A DNA stretch of 64,000 nt from a bacterium (GTDB taxonomy: Bacteria; Armatimonadota; Zipacnadia; Zipacnadales; Zipacnadaceae): positions 1-64,000 of the forward strand of contig JAUVXR010000007.1 in assembly GCA_030603495.1 (NCBI GenBank), in the 5' to 3' direction. Each line of letters opens with the position of its first letter. The stretch's first letter is position 1. A program made the translations under genes and the position numbers. A model generated the notes under the pieces. The model saw nothing but the letters and a program-made list of their open reading frames with translations, did not search any database and was not told the DNA's origin. Shown one piece after another: positions 26,962 through 35,266 of this stretch.

Positions 26962-27011
26962 GCTACCACTCTCAGCCCGTCAGCGCACAAGCCGTTGATC
27001 TGTTTGTGTCG

Positions 27012-27941
27012 TTAAAGCTCCGCCCACATCCGCCGCCAGGTGCGCTTAGTCTGGGCGACAATCAGGTCGGAGTCCTCGTCGCCGACCGGCTTGACCTCGA
27101 AGCTCAGCACCGGCTTGGCGGTGGGCACCTCGGCCTGGAAGTAGCCCGCATAGATGAGGCTCTCGACGTACTCCTTGAGCTCGGAAACACCATTCTCACC
27201 GCCGGAATAGCCGAAGCGCGGGTGCAGATCGCCGTAGGCCGGATCACTGTTGTCGGCCATTACGCAGTTACCTGCGTGCGTGTGGATGACGTAGTCCGCG
27301 AGGTGACTGAGACATTCACCAGGCGACTCCCACAGTAGCGGCAGATGCGAGAGGTCAATGGTAATGCCGAAGTTGTCCGCCAGCTCGCGGACTCGGGCCG
27401 CCAGCTCCGCTGCCCGCTCGCTGGGGCCAATAAGACACGCCTTGTCTATCTTCTCGTCGAAGGCCTCCAGCGATATCCAGCAGACGTAGTCGGTGGCCTT
27501 GCTCTCGGCGTACTGGCACAACTCCACGCACGAGTCCACCAGCAGGTCCATCTGCTGGGCGCGGTCGGCGTCACCCGGGTCCTTGCCGCTGAGTACGGCG
27601 GTGATTTTGGCGTTGAGCTCGTACGCTGCGTCAATGGACTTTTTTACCTCGTCAATCGCTGCCTGACGGCCCGCCTCGTCGGGATCGTTGAGGTTGAGTT
27701 GGCCGCCGAGCAGGTTGGGCTGCGCGGCCATGCCGTAGCTGATGCCGCTCTGCTCGGCAATTGCCCGCAGTTCATCGTGAACGCCGGGCACATCTACGCG
27801 CTTGATCTCCAGCACATCCCAGAAATCGTCCCGCGCCAGCTTGCGGACGGTCTCCTGCACCGCCGGCGGCTCGGTCGCCTCCGGGTATGCCATGAAGTGA
27901 ATCAACCCCAGGTCCATCAGTTGTCGCCATGATTCGACCAT
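27012..27941 (-). CDS. sugar phosphate isomerase/epimerase (TIM barrel)
   Basis: A 309-residue protein of the xylose-isomerase-like (AP endonuclease 2) superfamily. It has WDVLEIKRVD, a central DYVCWISLEAFDEK with acidic metal ligand, FGITIDLSHLPLLWE (Asp-His pair), YVIHTHAGNCV and VLSFEVKPVG. These give the expected Glu/Asp/His/Glu metal set. The exact sugar is unknown. It is downstream of iolB on the same strand. Confidence 0.82.
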   Translation of the reverse strand: MVESWRQLMDLGLIHFMAYPEATEPPAVQETVRKLARDDFWDVLEIKRVDVPGVHDELRAIAEQSGISYGMAAQPNLLGGQLNLNDPDEAGRQAAIDEVKKSIDAAYELNAKITAVLSGKDPGDADRAQQMDLLVDSCVELCQYAESKATDYVCWISLEAFDEKIDKACLIGPSERAAELAARVRELADNFGITIDLSHLPLLWESPGECLSHLADYVIHTHAGNCVMADNSDPAYGDLHPRFGYSGGENGVSELKEYVESLIYAGYFQAEVPTAKPVLSFEVKPVGDEDSDLIVAQTKRTWRRMWAEL

Positions 27942-27987
27942 TTCAATCTCCTCTCATACAGTTTGGAAGTAGTGACGCTTGTTTGGC

Positions 27988-28041
27988 GGAACGGGCATCC
28001 TGTCTGTTGACATTGTGGGCAGGCGAGACGCCTGTCCTACC
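27988..28041. repeat. composite R1 repeat, one half degraded
   Basis: Aligns with the composite element at 4161-4217. The distal palindrome (GGCAGGCGAGACGCCTGTCCTACC, in two arms around AGA) is intact. The proximal half is mutated (GGAACGGGCATCCTGTCTGT), and the spacer is GACATTGTG. The conserved order shows that the pair moved as a unit. Confidence 0.7.
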
Positions 28042-28053
28042 GTTGACAAACAG

Positions 28054-28881
28054 TTAGAATCCCATATCTGCGGCCATTGTGCCGACGGCCTTCACCCAGG
28101 CATGAGTGGGATCGTCCATGGGAGCCATGCGCCGGTCGGTCACGCCCGCCATCATCCACAGGTAGTAGAGCTGATAGCCCGGTGCCGCGACCACCGGGTG
28201 ATAGCCGCGCGGGAGAATAGTGTTGTCGTTGTTCCGGACGATGTAAGCTTGGTCAATGTCCAGATCATCGGTGTACATCACCTGGACACCGAAGCCCTGC
28301 GGCGGATTCACTCGGAAGTGGTAGATCTCCTGCATATTGACCTGGTGGGGGTAGTCGTCTTCCTCGTGCTTATGCGGCGGGTAGCCGGACCAGTTGCCCG
28401 GCGGGTTGAAGGTCTCGCCGATGAGTAAGCGCTGGGCCTGGGGCACGTTCGTGCCGATGACATTGTGCACGTCGCGCCGCCAGTTCCAATTTCCGGCGTG
28501 GTTGACCTGGACGTCGTCAGGCATAATGACCTGCGCCGGGCCGGAGCTTTCCGAGGGGCTGGAGCATACCGCCAACTCGACGGCGCTGTCCGCCTGCACG
28601 CGCCAGGCAGTGCCCGGCGGCAGGTACGCGCCGGTGGCCTTGCCGGCGAAGACGGAGGTGCGGCCCCCCAGGCCGGGATGCTGCTCGCCGGCGATGTCCA
28701 GCGACAGGACACCGCTGAGTATTATCAGGCCGTATTCCCCGTCGCCGGTTTCGCTGCTATAGCTTTCACCGGCGGCTAAACTGATGATGGAGAAGCTGAG
28801 CAAGTCCAGCGGCCCGTCGCCTGCCTCGTATATTACGTTCTCGCCGCTGGTCAACTCTTTCGAGATTAGATAGTCTGCCAT
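28054..28881 (-). CDS. iolB: 5-deoxy-glucuronate isomerase
   Basis: Bicupin isomerase of inositol catabolism that converts 5-deoxyglucuronate to 2-deoxy-5-keto-gluconate. At 275 residues it has the usual length. The hallmark metal-binding region is present: GNWSGYPPHKHEEDDYP, QEIYHFRVNPPQGFGVQ, and GYHPVVAAPGYQLYYLWMMAG. No other iol gene is recognised nearby, so it may be used in a modified pathway together with the neighbouring epimerases. Confidence 0.92.
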   Translation of the reverse strand: MADYLISKELTSGENVIYEAGDGPLDLLSFSIISLAAGESYSSETGDGEYGLIILSGVLSLDIAGEQHPGLGGRTSVFAGKATGAYLPPGTAWRVQADSAVELAVCSSPSESSGPAQVIMPDDVQVNHAGNWNWRRDVHNVIGTNVPQAQRLLIGETFNPPGNWSGYPPHKHEEDDYPHQVNMQEIYHFRVNPPQGFGVQVMYTDDLDIDQAYIVRNNDNTILPRGYHPVVAAPGYQLYYLWMMAGVTDRRMAPMDDPTHAWVKAVGTMAADMGF

Positions 28882-29073
28882 CTAGAGTCTCCTTCGTGAA
28901 ATTGTACGGATGACTATTCGCCTTCGATTGGGCTATTCCTCCTTACTGTTACCCAACGGCGTAGCAACTTGTGCAGGTCTGTACTGGCTGGCTGGCGAAA
29001 TGACACGTGCATGACCAAACAAACGGCTCATAGGATAGCACGCCACCAGCTATTGGGCAAGGAGGACTGAGCG

Positions 29074-29751
29074 ATGAAACGGTCGGAGATTAATCAGGCA
29101 ATTGACGGCGGCATAGCCTTTTGCAAGCGGATGAACTTCCACCTGCCGCCTTTTGCGTACTGGTCGCTGGCAGAGTGGACGACCAAAGGACATGAGTACG
29201 ACGAGATTCGGGACAATATGCTGGGGTGGGACGCGACCGATTTCGGCCTGGGCAAGTTCGACGAGATGGGTGGCCTGCTCTTTACCATTCGTAACGGCAA
29301 CCATAAGTCAGACAAGTACGTAAAGCCGTACTGCGAGAAGCTGCTGCTTATCGGCCAGGACCAAGTCACGCCTTACCACTTCCATTTCGCCAAGATGGAA
29401 GACATCATCAACCGCGGTGGAGGAGAGCTGATGATCCAAGTCTACAATGCTGATGGGGACGAGCAGCTTGCGGATACGCCGGTGCAGGTCAACACCGACG
29501 GGCACATCTACACTGTCGAAGCCGGCGCGATCATCCGGCTCACTCCGGGCGAGAGCATCACGCTGCCGCCGTATCTTTATCACAAGTTCTGGGCGGAGAG
29601 TGAGGCGGTGCTGTGCGGCGAGGTCTCGATGGTCAACGACGATACCGTTGACAACCGCTTCTTGGAAGAGGTGGGCCGCTATCCGGACATAGAAGACGAC
29701 GAGCCAGCGCGTTACCTGCTGTGCCATGAGTATCCGCCGGCGCTTGAATAA
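29074..29751 (+). CDS. D-lyxose isomerase-like cupin
   Basis: A 225-residue cupin of the D-lyxose/D-mannose isomerase family. Metal ligands are visible in VTPYHFHFAKMEDIINRGGGELMIQVY (His-x-His and Glu) and the later YLYHKFWAE (His). The start has GGAGGACTGAGCG upstream. It is divergent from iolB. D-lyxose isomerisation gives D-xylulose, the substrate of the xylulokinase encoded 6 kb away; the functional link is inference. Confidence 0.85.
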   Translation: MKRSEINQAIDGGIAFCKRMNFHLPPFAYWSLAEWTTKGHEYDEIRDNMLGWDATDFGLGKFDEMGGLLFTIRNGNHKSDKYVKPYCEKLLLIGQDQVTPYHFHFAKMEDIINRGGGELMIQVYNADGDEQLADTPVQVNTDGHIYTVEAGAIIRLTPGESITLPPYLYHKFWAESEAVLCGEVSMVNDDTVDNRFLEEVGRYPDIEDDEPARYLLCHEYPPALE

Positions 29752-29843
29752 TCCGGTGGGGGGGAGACCTGTGGCCCGGTTCCGGGCGGCGGAGTCCTTT
29801 TGTGGCGGCAAGGGTGCCCCTCGCGCAGCTTCATTGCGGTATA

Positions 29844-29877
29844 GAAAGGGGGAAGGCTGCTGGGCCTTCCCCCTTTC
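29844..29877 (+). terminator. strong intrinsic terminator hairpin
   Basis: A perfect 14-bp stem, GAAAGGGGGAAGGC/GCCTTCCCCCTTTC, with a six-base loop. It lies about 90 bp past the lyxose isomerase stop and directly before the promoter of the PBP1A gene. The T-rich part lies inside the stem; no long T-run follows. Confidence 0.7.
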
Positions 29878-29926
29878 TCCACAGCAGGAGAGCCTGGGCT
29901 GTTGTCATGGGACTGGCGAGCCTTCC

Positions 29927-29954
29927 TTGACGATACCTGTCGGTGTAGTATAAT
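29927..29954 (+). promoter_or_regulatory. sigma70 promoter of the PBP1A-PBP2 operon
   Basis: TTGACG (29927-29932), 16 bp, TATAAT (29949-29954). The predicted transcription start is about 29961, only four or five bases before the ATG at 29966, so the message would be nearly leaderless. No Shine-Dalgarno sequence precedes that ATG. Confidence 0.65.
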
Positions 29955-29965
29955 CACATTGCGTC

Positions 29966-32419
29966 ATGAACCGAAGAAGCAGCCGAAAAAGTCGGCGCAA
30001 AAGCCCCCGAAAGAGTTCCTACGCACATATTGCGCGCTGGTTTCGCTACGTGAATGCTCTTCTGCTGTTAGGAGCGACGGTGTTCATAGCGGCGTGGGCG
30101 GGGGGGCTAGTGGGACTGCGCGGTGCCTTCCAGGGCGAGCGGCAACTAGTGGACTATCGGCCGCGCCTGACCACTCAGATCTACTCCACTGAGCGCCATC
30201 CCGACGGCGAGCCCACGCATACACTCATTGGGCAGGTCTACAAGGAGAACCGCCAGCTTGTGCGCCTGCGTGACATACCCAGGGAACTGCAGCAGGCGAC
30301 CATTGCCATCGAAGATCACCGCTTCTGGAAACACCGGGGGATCAGCCCGCGGGATATGCTGCGGGCCGCCTGGGTCAACCTGCGCGGCGGTACGATGAGG
30401 CAGGGCGCCAGCACCCTCACCCAGCAGCTCGTGCGCAATATCTGGCTCAGCCACGAGCGCACCTGGGACCGCAAGCTCAAGGAGATACTGCTATCTATCG
30501 AAGTGGAGCGGCGCTTCTCCAAGCAGGAGATCCTCGAGATGTACCTCAACGAGGTCTACTATGGTCATGGCGCCTACGGCATCGGCACCGCGGCGCGTAC
30601 TCTCTTTGGCAAGCAACCGGCCGAACTGACACTCGGCGAAGTCACGCTATTGGCCGGCTTGCCTCGAGCGCCGGCGTATTATTCTCCGTTTAACTATCCC
30701 GACCACGCCAAGAAGCGGCGGCAGGAAGTGCTGGCAGCGATGCAGCGCGAGGGATATATCACCAGCCGCCAGGCAGAAGCGGCGGCTGACGAGCAGATCC
30801 AAAGCCGCCTCCAGCCCGAGGCGCAAGCGGTGGGAATCGTTGCCCGTCACGCACCGTACTTCACTCACCTGGTGATTCGGGTGTTGTGTCAGCAGTACGG
30901 TGTGGATCGGGTGTACGAGGGCGGCTGGCGTGTCTACACGACTTTGGATAAGCGCATCCAGGAGATCGCCGAAGATGAACTGACGGGGCAAGTCGAGGAA
31001 CTCCGCAAGCAGCGGCGCATCAAAGGCAACCTCGTTGGGCAGGGGGCGCTGGCTTGCGTGGATGTGCATACCGGTGACGTGCTGGCCATGGTCGGTGGCG
31101 TGGGGCCCTACGAAGAGATCCAGTACAACCGCGCCCATCCCGGGCCGCCTGGCTACGGGCGGCAGCCGGGCTCATCATTTAAACCCTATGTCTGGGCGGC
31201 TGGCCTGGAGTCGGGCTATGGGCCGAATTCGGTCTTCAGCGCCGATCCCCTCGCCATCCGAGTGGGGCGGGACATTTGGCAACCCAAAAACTACTCGGCG
31301 GGCCAAAGCGGCAACTACACGCTGCGTCGGGCACTGGCCGATTCGGTAAACCTCGTAGCAGTCCGGCTGCTGCAAAAGATTGGCGCGAAGAAGGTCGTCG
31401 GGTATGCTGCACGGATGCTGGATATCCCGGAGCAGCGACTAGCCGAAGTCCCGGCGCTGGCGCTGGGTGTGTCAAATCTCTCGCCGCTGGAACAGGCCTC
31501 GGGGTATGCCTGCTTCGCCAGCGGTGGCCTACGTGCCAGGCGCCGTTTCTTCACCCGCATTGAAAACCACCGGGGCGAGGTGATTGTAGACAATCCACTG
31601 CAAGTGACCCGGGTCCTGCGTCCGGCCACCGCCCTAAGTATGATTTCTATGCTGAAAACGGTGGTTACGTCTGGTACCGGTACCACAGCGCAGATAAGGG
31701 GCGTGGCAGCGGGCGGCAAGACGGGAACAACCCAGGATGGACGCGATGCCTGGTGGGTGGGCTTCACTCCGGACCTGTCCGCGGCGGTCTGGGTCGGGAA
31801 CAACGATAACAAGCCGATGCGAAGCTCAAGCGGCCGCCGTTTCTGCGCGCCGGTCTGGCAGAAGTTTATGAAACGCGTCACTGAGATGCTGCAATGTGGC
31901 GGGGAGTTTCCCAAAGGTAAGGGGGTTGTTGCTACCAGGCCCGACGAAGTCGGAGAAGAGGAAGAAGAGGAGGACGAAGGGGTCGTTAGGCCCATTTGTA
32001 CGGCTAGCGGGCGGCGAGCGACTGCCTATTGCCCGCAGACTACAGACGAGTTCTTCGCGGCTGGCGAGGACCTGCCGGGTCCGTGCACTATGCATCGGAA
32101 GGTGGCCACCCCGGCTGGCAGTCGGCCGGGTGACTCCGGCGAGCAGCCGGGCCCACCGGCGGAGCGGACGATTCGGGTGACGATCTGCCAGGATTCCGGG
32201 AAGCTGGCGACGCCTTTTTGCCCGCAGACACGGGAGATCGAGGTTCCGGTTGGGTCGGCTCCCACTGGCTCATGCGACCTGCACACGCCGCCAGCACCTC
32301 CGCCCCAGCCAACTGCGCCGAGTGATGCTGGTCCTGGGGAGCGGCAGGAGGCGGAGCCAGGGGACCAGCCGGTCATTGAGCCAACCCGCCGCGACGAATC
32401 CGTCAACGAATTGCCCTGA
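29966..32419 (+). CDS. penicillin-binding protein 1A (transglycosylase/transpeptidase)
   Basis: Bifunctional class A PBP of 817 residues that polymerises and cross-links peptidoglycan. A basic cytoplasmic N-terminus and one membrane helix (about 30-52) come first. The GT51 domain has EDHRFWKHRGI with the catalytic Glu, GASTLTQQLVRNI, and EMYLNEVYYGHGAYGI. The transpeptidase domain has the nucleophile in PGSSFKPYVW, then ADSVNLVAV and the GGKTGTTQDG box. The C-terminus carries an acidic stretch (EEEEEDE) and two cysteine-containing repeats of about 40 residues (CTASG...CPQT...C..H and CQDSG...CPQT...C..H), a known type of PBP tail. Its stop overlaps the next start by one base. Confidence 0.95.
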   Translation: MNRRSSRKSRRKSPRKSSYAHIARWFRYVNALLLLGATVFIAAWAGGLVGLRGAFQGERQLVDYRPRLTTQIYSTERHPDGEPTHTLIGQVYKENRQLVRLRDIPRELQQATIAIEDHRFWKHRGISPRDMLRAAWVNLRGGTMRQGASTLTQQLVRNIWLSHERTWDRKLKEILLSIEVERRFSKQEILEMYLNEVYYGHGAYGIGTAARTLFGKQPAELTLGEVTLLAGLPRAPAYYSPFNYPDHAKKRRQEVLAAMQREGYITSRQAEAAADEQIQSRLQPEAQAVGIVARHAPYFTHLVIRVLCQQYGVDRVYEGGWRVYTTLDKRIQEIAEDELTGQVEELRKQRRIKGNLVGQGALACVDVHTGDVLAMVGGVGPYEEIQYNRAHPGPPGYGRQPGSSFKPYVWAAGLESGYGPNSVFSADPLAIRVGRDIWQPKNYSAGQSGNYTLRRALADSVNLVAVRLLQKIGAKKVVGYAARMLDIPEQRLAEVPALALGVSNLSPLEQASGYACFASGGLRARRRFFTRIENHRGEVIVDNPLQVTRVLRPATALSMISMLKTVVTSGTGTTAQIRGVAAGGKTGTTQDGRDAWWVGFTPDLSAAVWVGNNDNKPMRSSSGRRFCAPVWQKFMKRVTEMLQCGGEFPKGKGVVATRPDEVGEEEEEEDEGVVRPICTASGRRATAYCPQTTDEFFAAGEDLPGPCTMHRKVATPAGSRPGDSGEQPGPPAERTIRVTICQDSGKLATPFCPQTREIEVPVGSAPTGSCDLHTPPAPPPQPTAPSDAGPGERQEAEPGDQPVIEPTRRDESVNELP

Positions 32420-34395
32420 TGGACAGCTTCACAGATCAAAAGGCTGTGTTTTCGATTCGGCTGCGTGCTATAGCCATCGCTATCGCAGTGGTCTTTGCAG
32501 TGTTTGCTGGGCGGCTGTGGCTACTGCAGCTTACGCACTGGACGGCCTATGCTGAGCGGGCCGTCGGCAATCGCACTAAGATAGTCTGGGAAGAGGCGGC
32601 GCGGGGGTTGATCTACGACCGCAGCGGGCGAGTTCTCGCAGAAAACGAGCCTGGTTGGAACGTTGAGATCGTGCCGGCGGACTTGCCCCGCGATCCCGAG
32701 CGAGTCGAGGAGATCATCGCCCAACTGGCCAGCATTCTGGGGCCGGAAAAGGGCACTTCAACGGTCGAAATCCGCGAGCGGATTGAAAAGATCTGTGCGC
32801 AGACCATTGTGGAGGCGATGCCGCTGGAGGAGATCGGGGAAAATGTCTCGCTTCGCGTAGTGCAGGCGATCGAGGCCCGGCAGTATGAGATGCCCGGCGT
32901 GGTGATCAAGGAGGTCCTCAGACGCCGCTATCCAGGTGGGGAGTTGGCAGCGCACGTAATCGGCTTTGTGCGTGGGATCACTGACCTGCAGCTTGAGCGT
33001 GTTAGGGACTACCGTTGGCCCCAGTCAGGGCAAACAGCTAACAGGCTGCTGGATATTCCCGAGTTATCCGAGGAGCGCATATACACGGCCAGTTCTCAAT
33101 TTGGACAGGAGGGGGTTGAAGCTTCGTACGAATGGCGGGAGCGCAACGGGAAGGTGCTGCCCATCTTACAGGGCCGTAGAGGCTATCACCTGTACGAGGT
33201 CAATGCCGCCGGCCACCCCGTGCGAGAGATCGAATCCCGGTCGGCTGAGCCGGGAGCAGCCATATACTTGAGTATTGATAGCAATGTGCAAAGGGTGGCG
33301 GAAAAGGCTTTGGAGGAAGCGATTGGCAGCCGGCTCAGCGGTGCAGCGGTGATGATTGACGTGCAGACTGGTGAGATAATCGCCCTGGCGAGTAAGCCAA
33401 GTCTGGACGCCAACATCTGGACCGAGCCGATTCCACCCGACAGGTGGCAGCGTATTGAGAGCGACGAGCGTCATCCTCTCCAGAACAAGGCGATCGCCGG
33501 CGAGTATCAGCCGGCCTCCGTCTTCAAGCTGATTTCAGCAACCGCGGCTTTGCAGGCTACCTCTCTCACTACCGCCACCGGATTCCATTGCGACGGGTCC
33601 ATCACCGTGGGGCGCCACCATCAACTGTTCAAGTGTTGGAAGAGCCGTCCTGGGCACGGCTCGGTGAGCTTCTACAAGGGCATAGCCGAGTCCTGTGACG
33701 TCTACTTCTACGAGCTGGTGCGCAAAGCGGGCTTGACCAGCCGTAACCTGGCGCGTTACGCTCGATTATTTGGGCTGGGCAGCGTAACTGGCATTGACAT
33801 CCCCGGCGAGGAAGAGGGGCTGGTGCCGGACCGTGAGTGGAAGGACACAGTAGAGCGTGCGCCGTGGTCCACCGGTGATACGCTTAATATGGTCATTGGC
33901 CAGGGGTGGCTCCAGGCGACGCCCCTGCAGATGGCAGTGGTAACGGCGGCGGTAGCCAATGGGGGAAAGGTGCTTACCCCGCGGGTGGTGCGCAAGATTC
34001 AGTGGCCCCGCTGGCTTGATGGGCGGACGGAGATGCTGCAGCAACCGCCAGCCCGCCAGCTTGACCTTGATGAGAAGACCTTGGCCAGGGTACGTGCCGG
34101 CATGCGGCGCGCGGTCACTGACGCACACGGTACGGCCCGTGCTGTCGGCAACTTAGGAGTGTCCGTCGCTGGGAAGACCGGTTCCGCTCAGCATATTCCG
34201 AATCGTCCGACTCATGCCTGGTTCGTCTGCTTTGCTCCTTATGAGCAGCCCAAGTATGCGGTAGCAGTCTTTGTATGGGAAGGCGGTGGCGGAGGCAAAA
34301 CGGCTGCGCCCATCGCTCGCCGCATTCTGGCTGCAGCCTTCGGCACAGCGGGAGCGGGCCGCGGGCTGGCCACGCTTCCTGTCGCCTCGGACTGA
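32419..34395 (+). CDS. mrdA: penicillin-binding protein 2 (class B transpeptidase)
   Basis: A 658-residue elongasome-type PBP2. It has an N-terminal membrane anchor (about 12-33) and the pedestal start RGLIYDRSGRVLAENEPGWN. In the transpeptidase domain YQPASVFKLISA contains the active Ser, AESCDVYFYEL matches the SCD-type second motif of PBP2, and VAGKTGSAQHI is the KTG box. The gene is translationally coupled to the PBP1A gene (TGATG). Its usual partner rodA is not in the window. PBP3/FtsI is less likely because of SCD and the C-terminal order. Confidence 0.9.
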   Translation: MDSFTDQKAVFSIRLRAIAIAIAVVFAVFAGRLWLLQLTHWTAYAERAVGNRTKIVWEEAARGLIYDRSGRVLAENEPGWNVEIVPADLPRDPERVEEIIAQLASILGPEKGTSTVEIRERIEKICAQTIVEAMPLEEIGENVSLRVVQAIEARQYEMPGVVIKEVLRRRYPGGELAAHVIGFVRGITDLQLERVRDYRWPQSGQTANRLLDIPELSEERIYTASSQFGQEGVEASYEWRERNGKVLPILQGRRGYHLYEVNAAGHPVREIESRSAEPGAAIYLSIDSNVQRVAEKALEEAIGSRLSGAAVMIDVQTGEIIALASKPSLDANIWTEPIPPDRWQRIESDERHPLQNKAIAGEYQPASVFKLISATAALQATSLTTATGFHCDGSITVGRHHQLFKCWKSRPGHGSVSFYKGIAESCDVYFYELVRKAGLTSRNLARYARLFGLGSVTGIDIPGEEEGLVPDREWKDTVERAPWSTGDTLNMVIGQGWLQATPLQMAVVTAAVANGGKVLTPRVVRKIQWPRWLDGRTEMLQQPPARQLDLDEKTLARVRAGMRRAVTDAHGTARAVGNLGVSVAGKTGSAQHIPNRPTHAWFVCFAPYEQPKYAVAVFVWEGGGGGKTAAPIARRILAAAFGTAGAGRGLATLPVASD

Positions 34396-34412
34396 GGCCG
34401 GCGCTGCCGGCG

Positions 34413-34441
34413 TTGGCACGGACCTGGCGCCGTGATATGAT
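34413..34441 (+). promoter_or_regulatory. sigma70 promoter, with an overlapping sigma54-like site, for the ECF sigma operon
   Basis: TTGGCA (34413-34418), 17 bp, TATGAT (34436-34441) is a good sigma70 promoter. The same bases contain TGGCACG-N4-TGGC (34414-34428), which differs at one position from the TGGCACG-N4-TTGC consensus of sigma54. A GCCGGC-GCT-GCCGGC hairpin (34397-34411) precedes it and may end the PBP2 message. Confidence 0.55.
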
Positions 34442-34464
34442 ATAGAGCCCTGCACCGCGTTATC

Positions 34465-35211
34465 ATGACTGGTATCGGCCGTGTTGCGGGTGAGAATATG
34501 CGGGTCCGGGACTCTGACAACCGAACAATTTTGCCTCCTCAGGTGTTTATAGTAACAAGCGAGGAGCCAAATAGTGCTGAGTGCGAGCCGGCGGCAGCCG
34601 GCATGGATGATAATGCCGTAGTAGACGCAGTGCAGCGGGGCGATAGTGAGGCGTTTGGGACACTGGTGGATCGCTATCATACCGAGGTATACGGACTAGC
34701 CGCACGGATGTGTGGCCTGGAGGCGGCTGAGGATTTGACCCAGGATATCTTTCTCAAGGTGCTCACGGCGCTGCGTCAGTTCCGGTTCCGGCGCGAGGCG
34801 AGTTTCCGCACTTGGCTCTATCGGATTGCTATGAATGGTGCGATAAACGAGTTGCGGCGGCGCAAACGACGTCAGCAGTTTAAGGGCCCGTCTCTGGACG
34901 AGCCGGTGCCGACCGAGGACGGGTACCGGAGCCGACAACTGGCTGATAGCACTGATGAACCATACCAACGTGTCGTGCGGAGCGAGCTGGAACAGGCCGT
35001 GCACGACGTGCTGGAGCTGCTTACGCCCAAGCAGCGGGCGGCGCTGGTTCTGATAGACCTAGAAGGACTCAATTACGAAGAGGCAGCGAATGTGCTGGGT
35101 TGCCCACTGGGCACCTTAAAGTCGCGTCTGGTGCGTGCCCGGAGTGCCTTCGCTCAGAAGTTCCAGCAGTACTGGCCGCAGTGGGCGCCGACCAGCGCCG
35201 CGAGCAGCTAG
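34465..35211 (+). CDS. ECF-type RNA polymerase sigma factor
   Basis: A sigma-70 family factor with only regions 2 and 4. Region 2 is in LVDRYHTEVYGLAARMCG and AEDLTQDIFLKVLTALRQF, with the WLYRIAMNGAINELRRRKRR -10-binding part. Region 4 is in LTPKQRAALVLIDLEGLNYEEAANVLGCPLGTLKSRLVRAR. It is RpoE-like. The start is uncertain: an ATG at 34465 gives a 47-residue N-terminal extension, and an ATG at 34603 gives the usual start but lacks a clear ribosome-binding site. The next gene is its probable anti-sigma factor. Confidence 0.92.
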   Translation: MTGIGRVAGENMRVRDSDNRTILPPQVFIVTSEEPNSAECEPAAAGMDDNAVVDAVQRGDSEAFGTLVDRYHTEVYGLAARMCGLEAAEDLTQDIFLKVLTALRQFRFRREASFRTWLYRIAMNGAINELRRRKRRQQFKGPSLDEPVPTEDGYRSRQLADSTDEPYQRVVRSELEQAVHDVLELLTPKQRAALVLIDLEGLNYEEAANVLGCPLGTLKSRLVRARSAFAQKFQQYWPQWAPTSAASS

Positions 35212-35266
35212 GAGAGACTGAAGCGGCATAGTCAGTAGCCGACTTCACTGGGATGAGGTAGACAGT

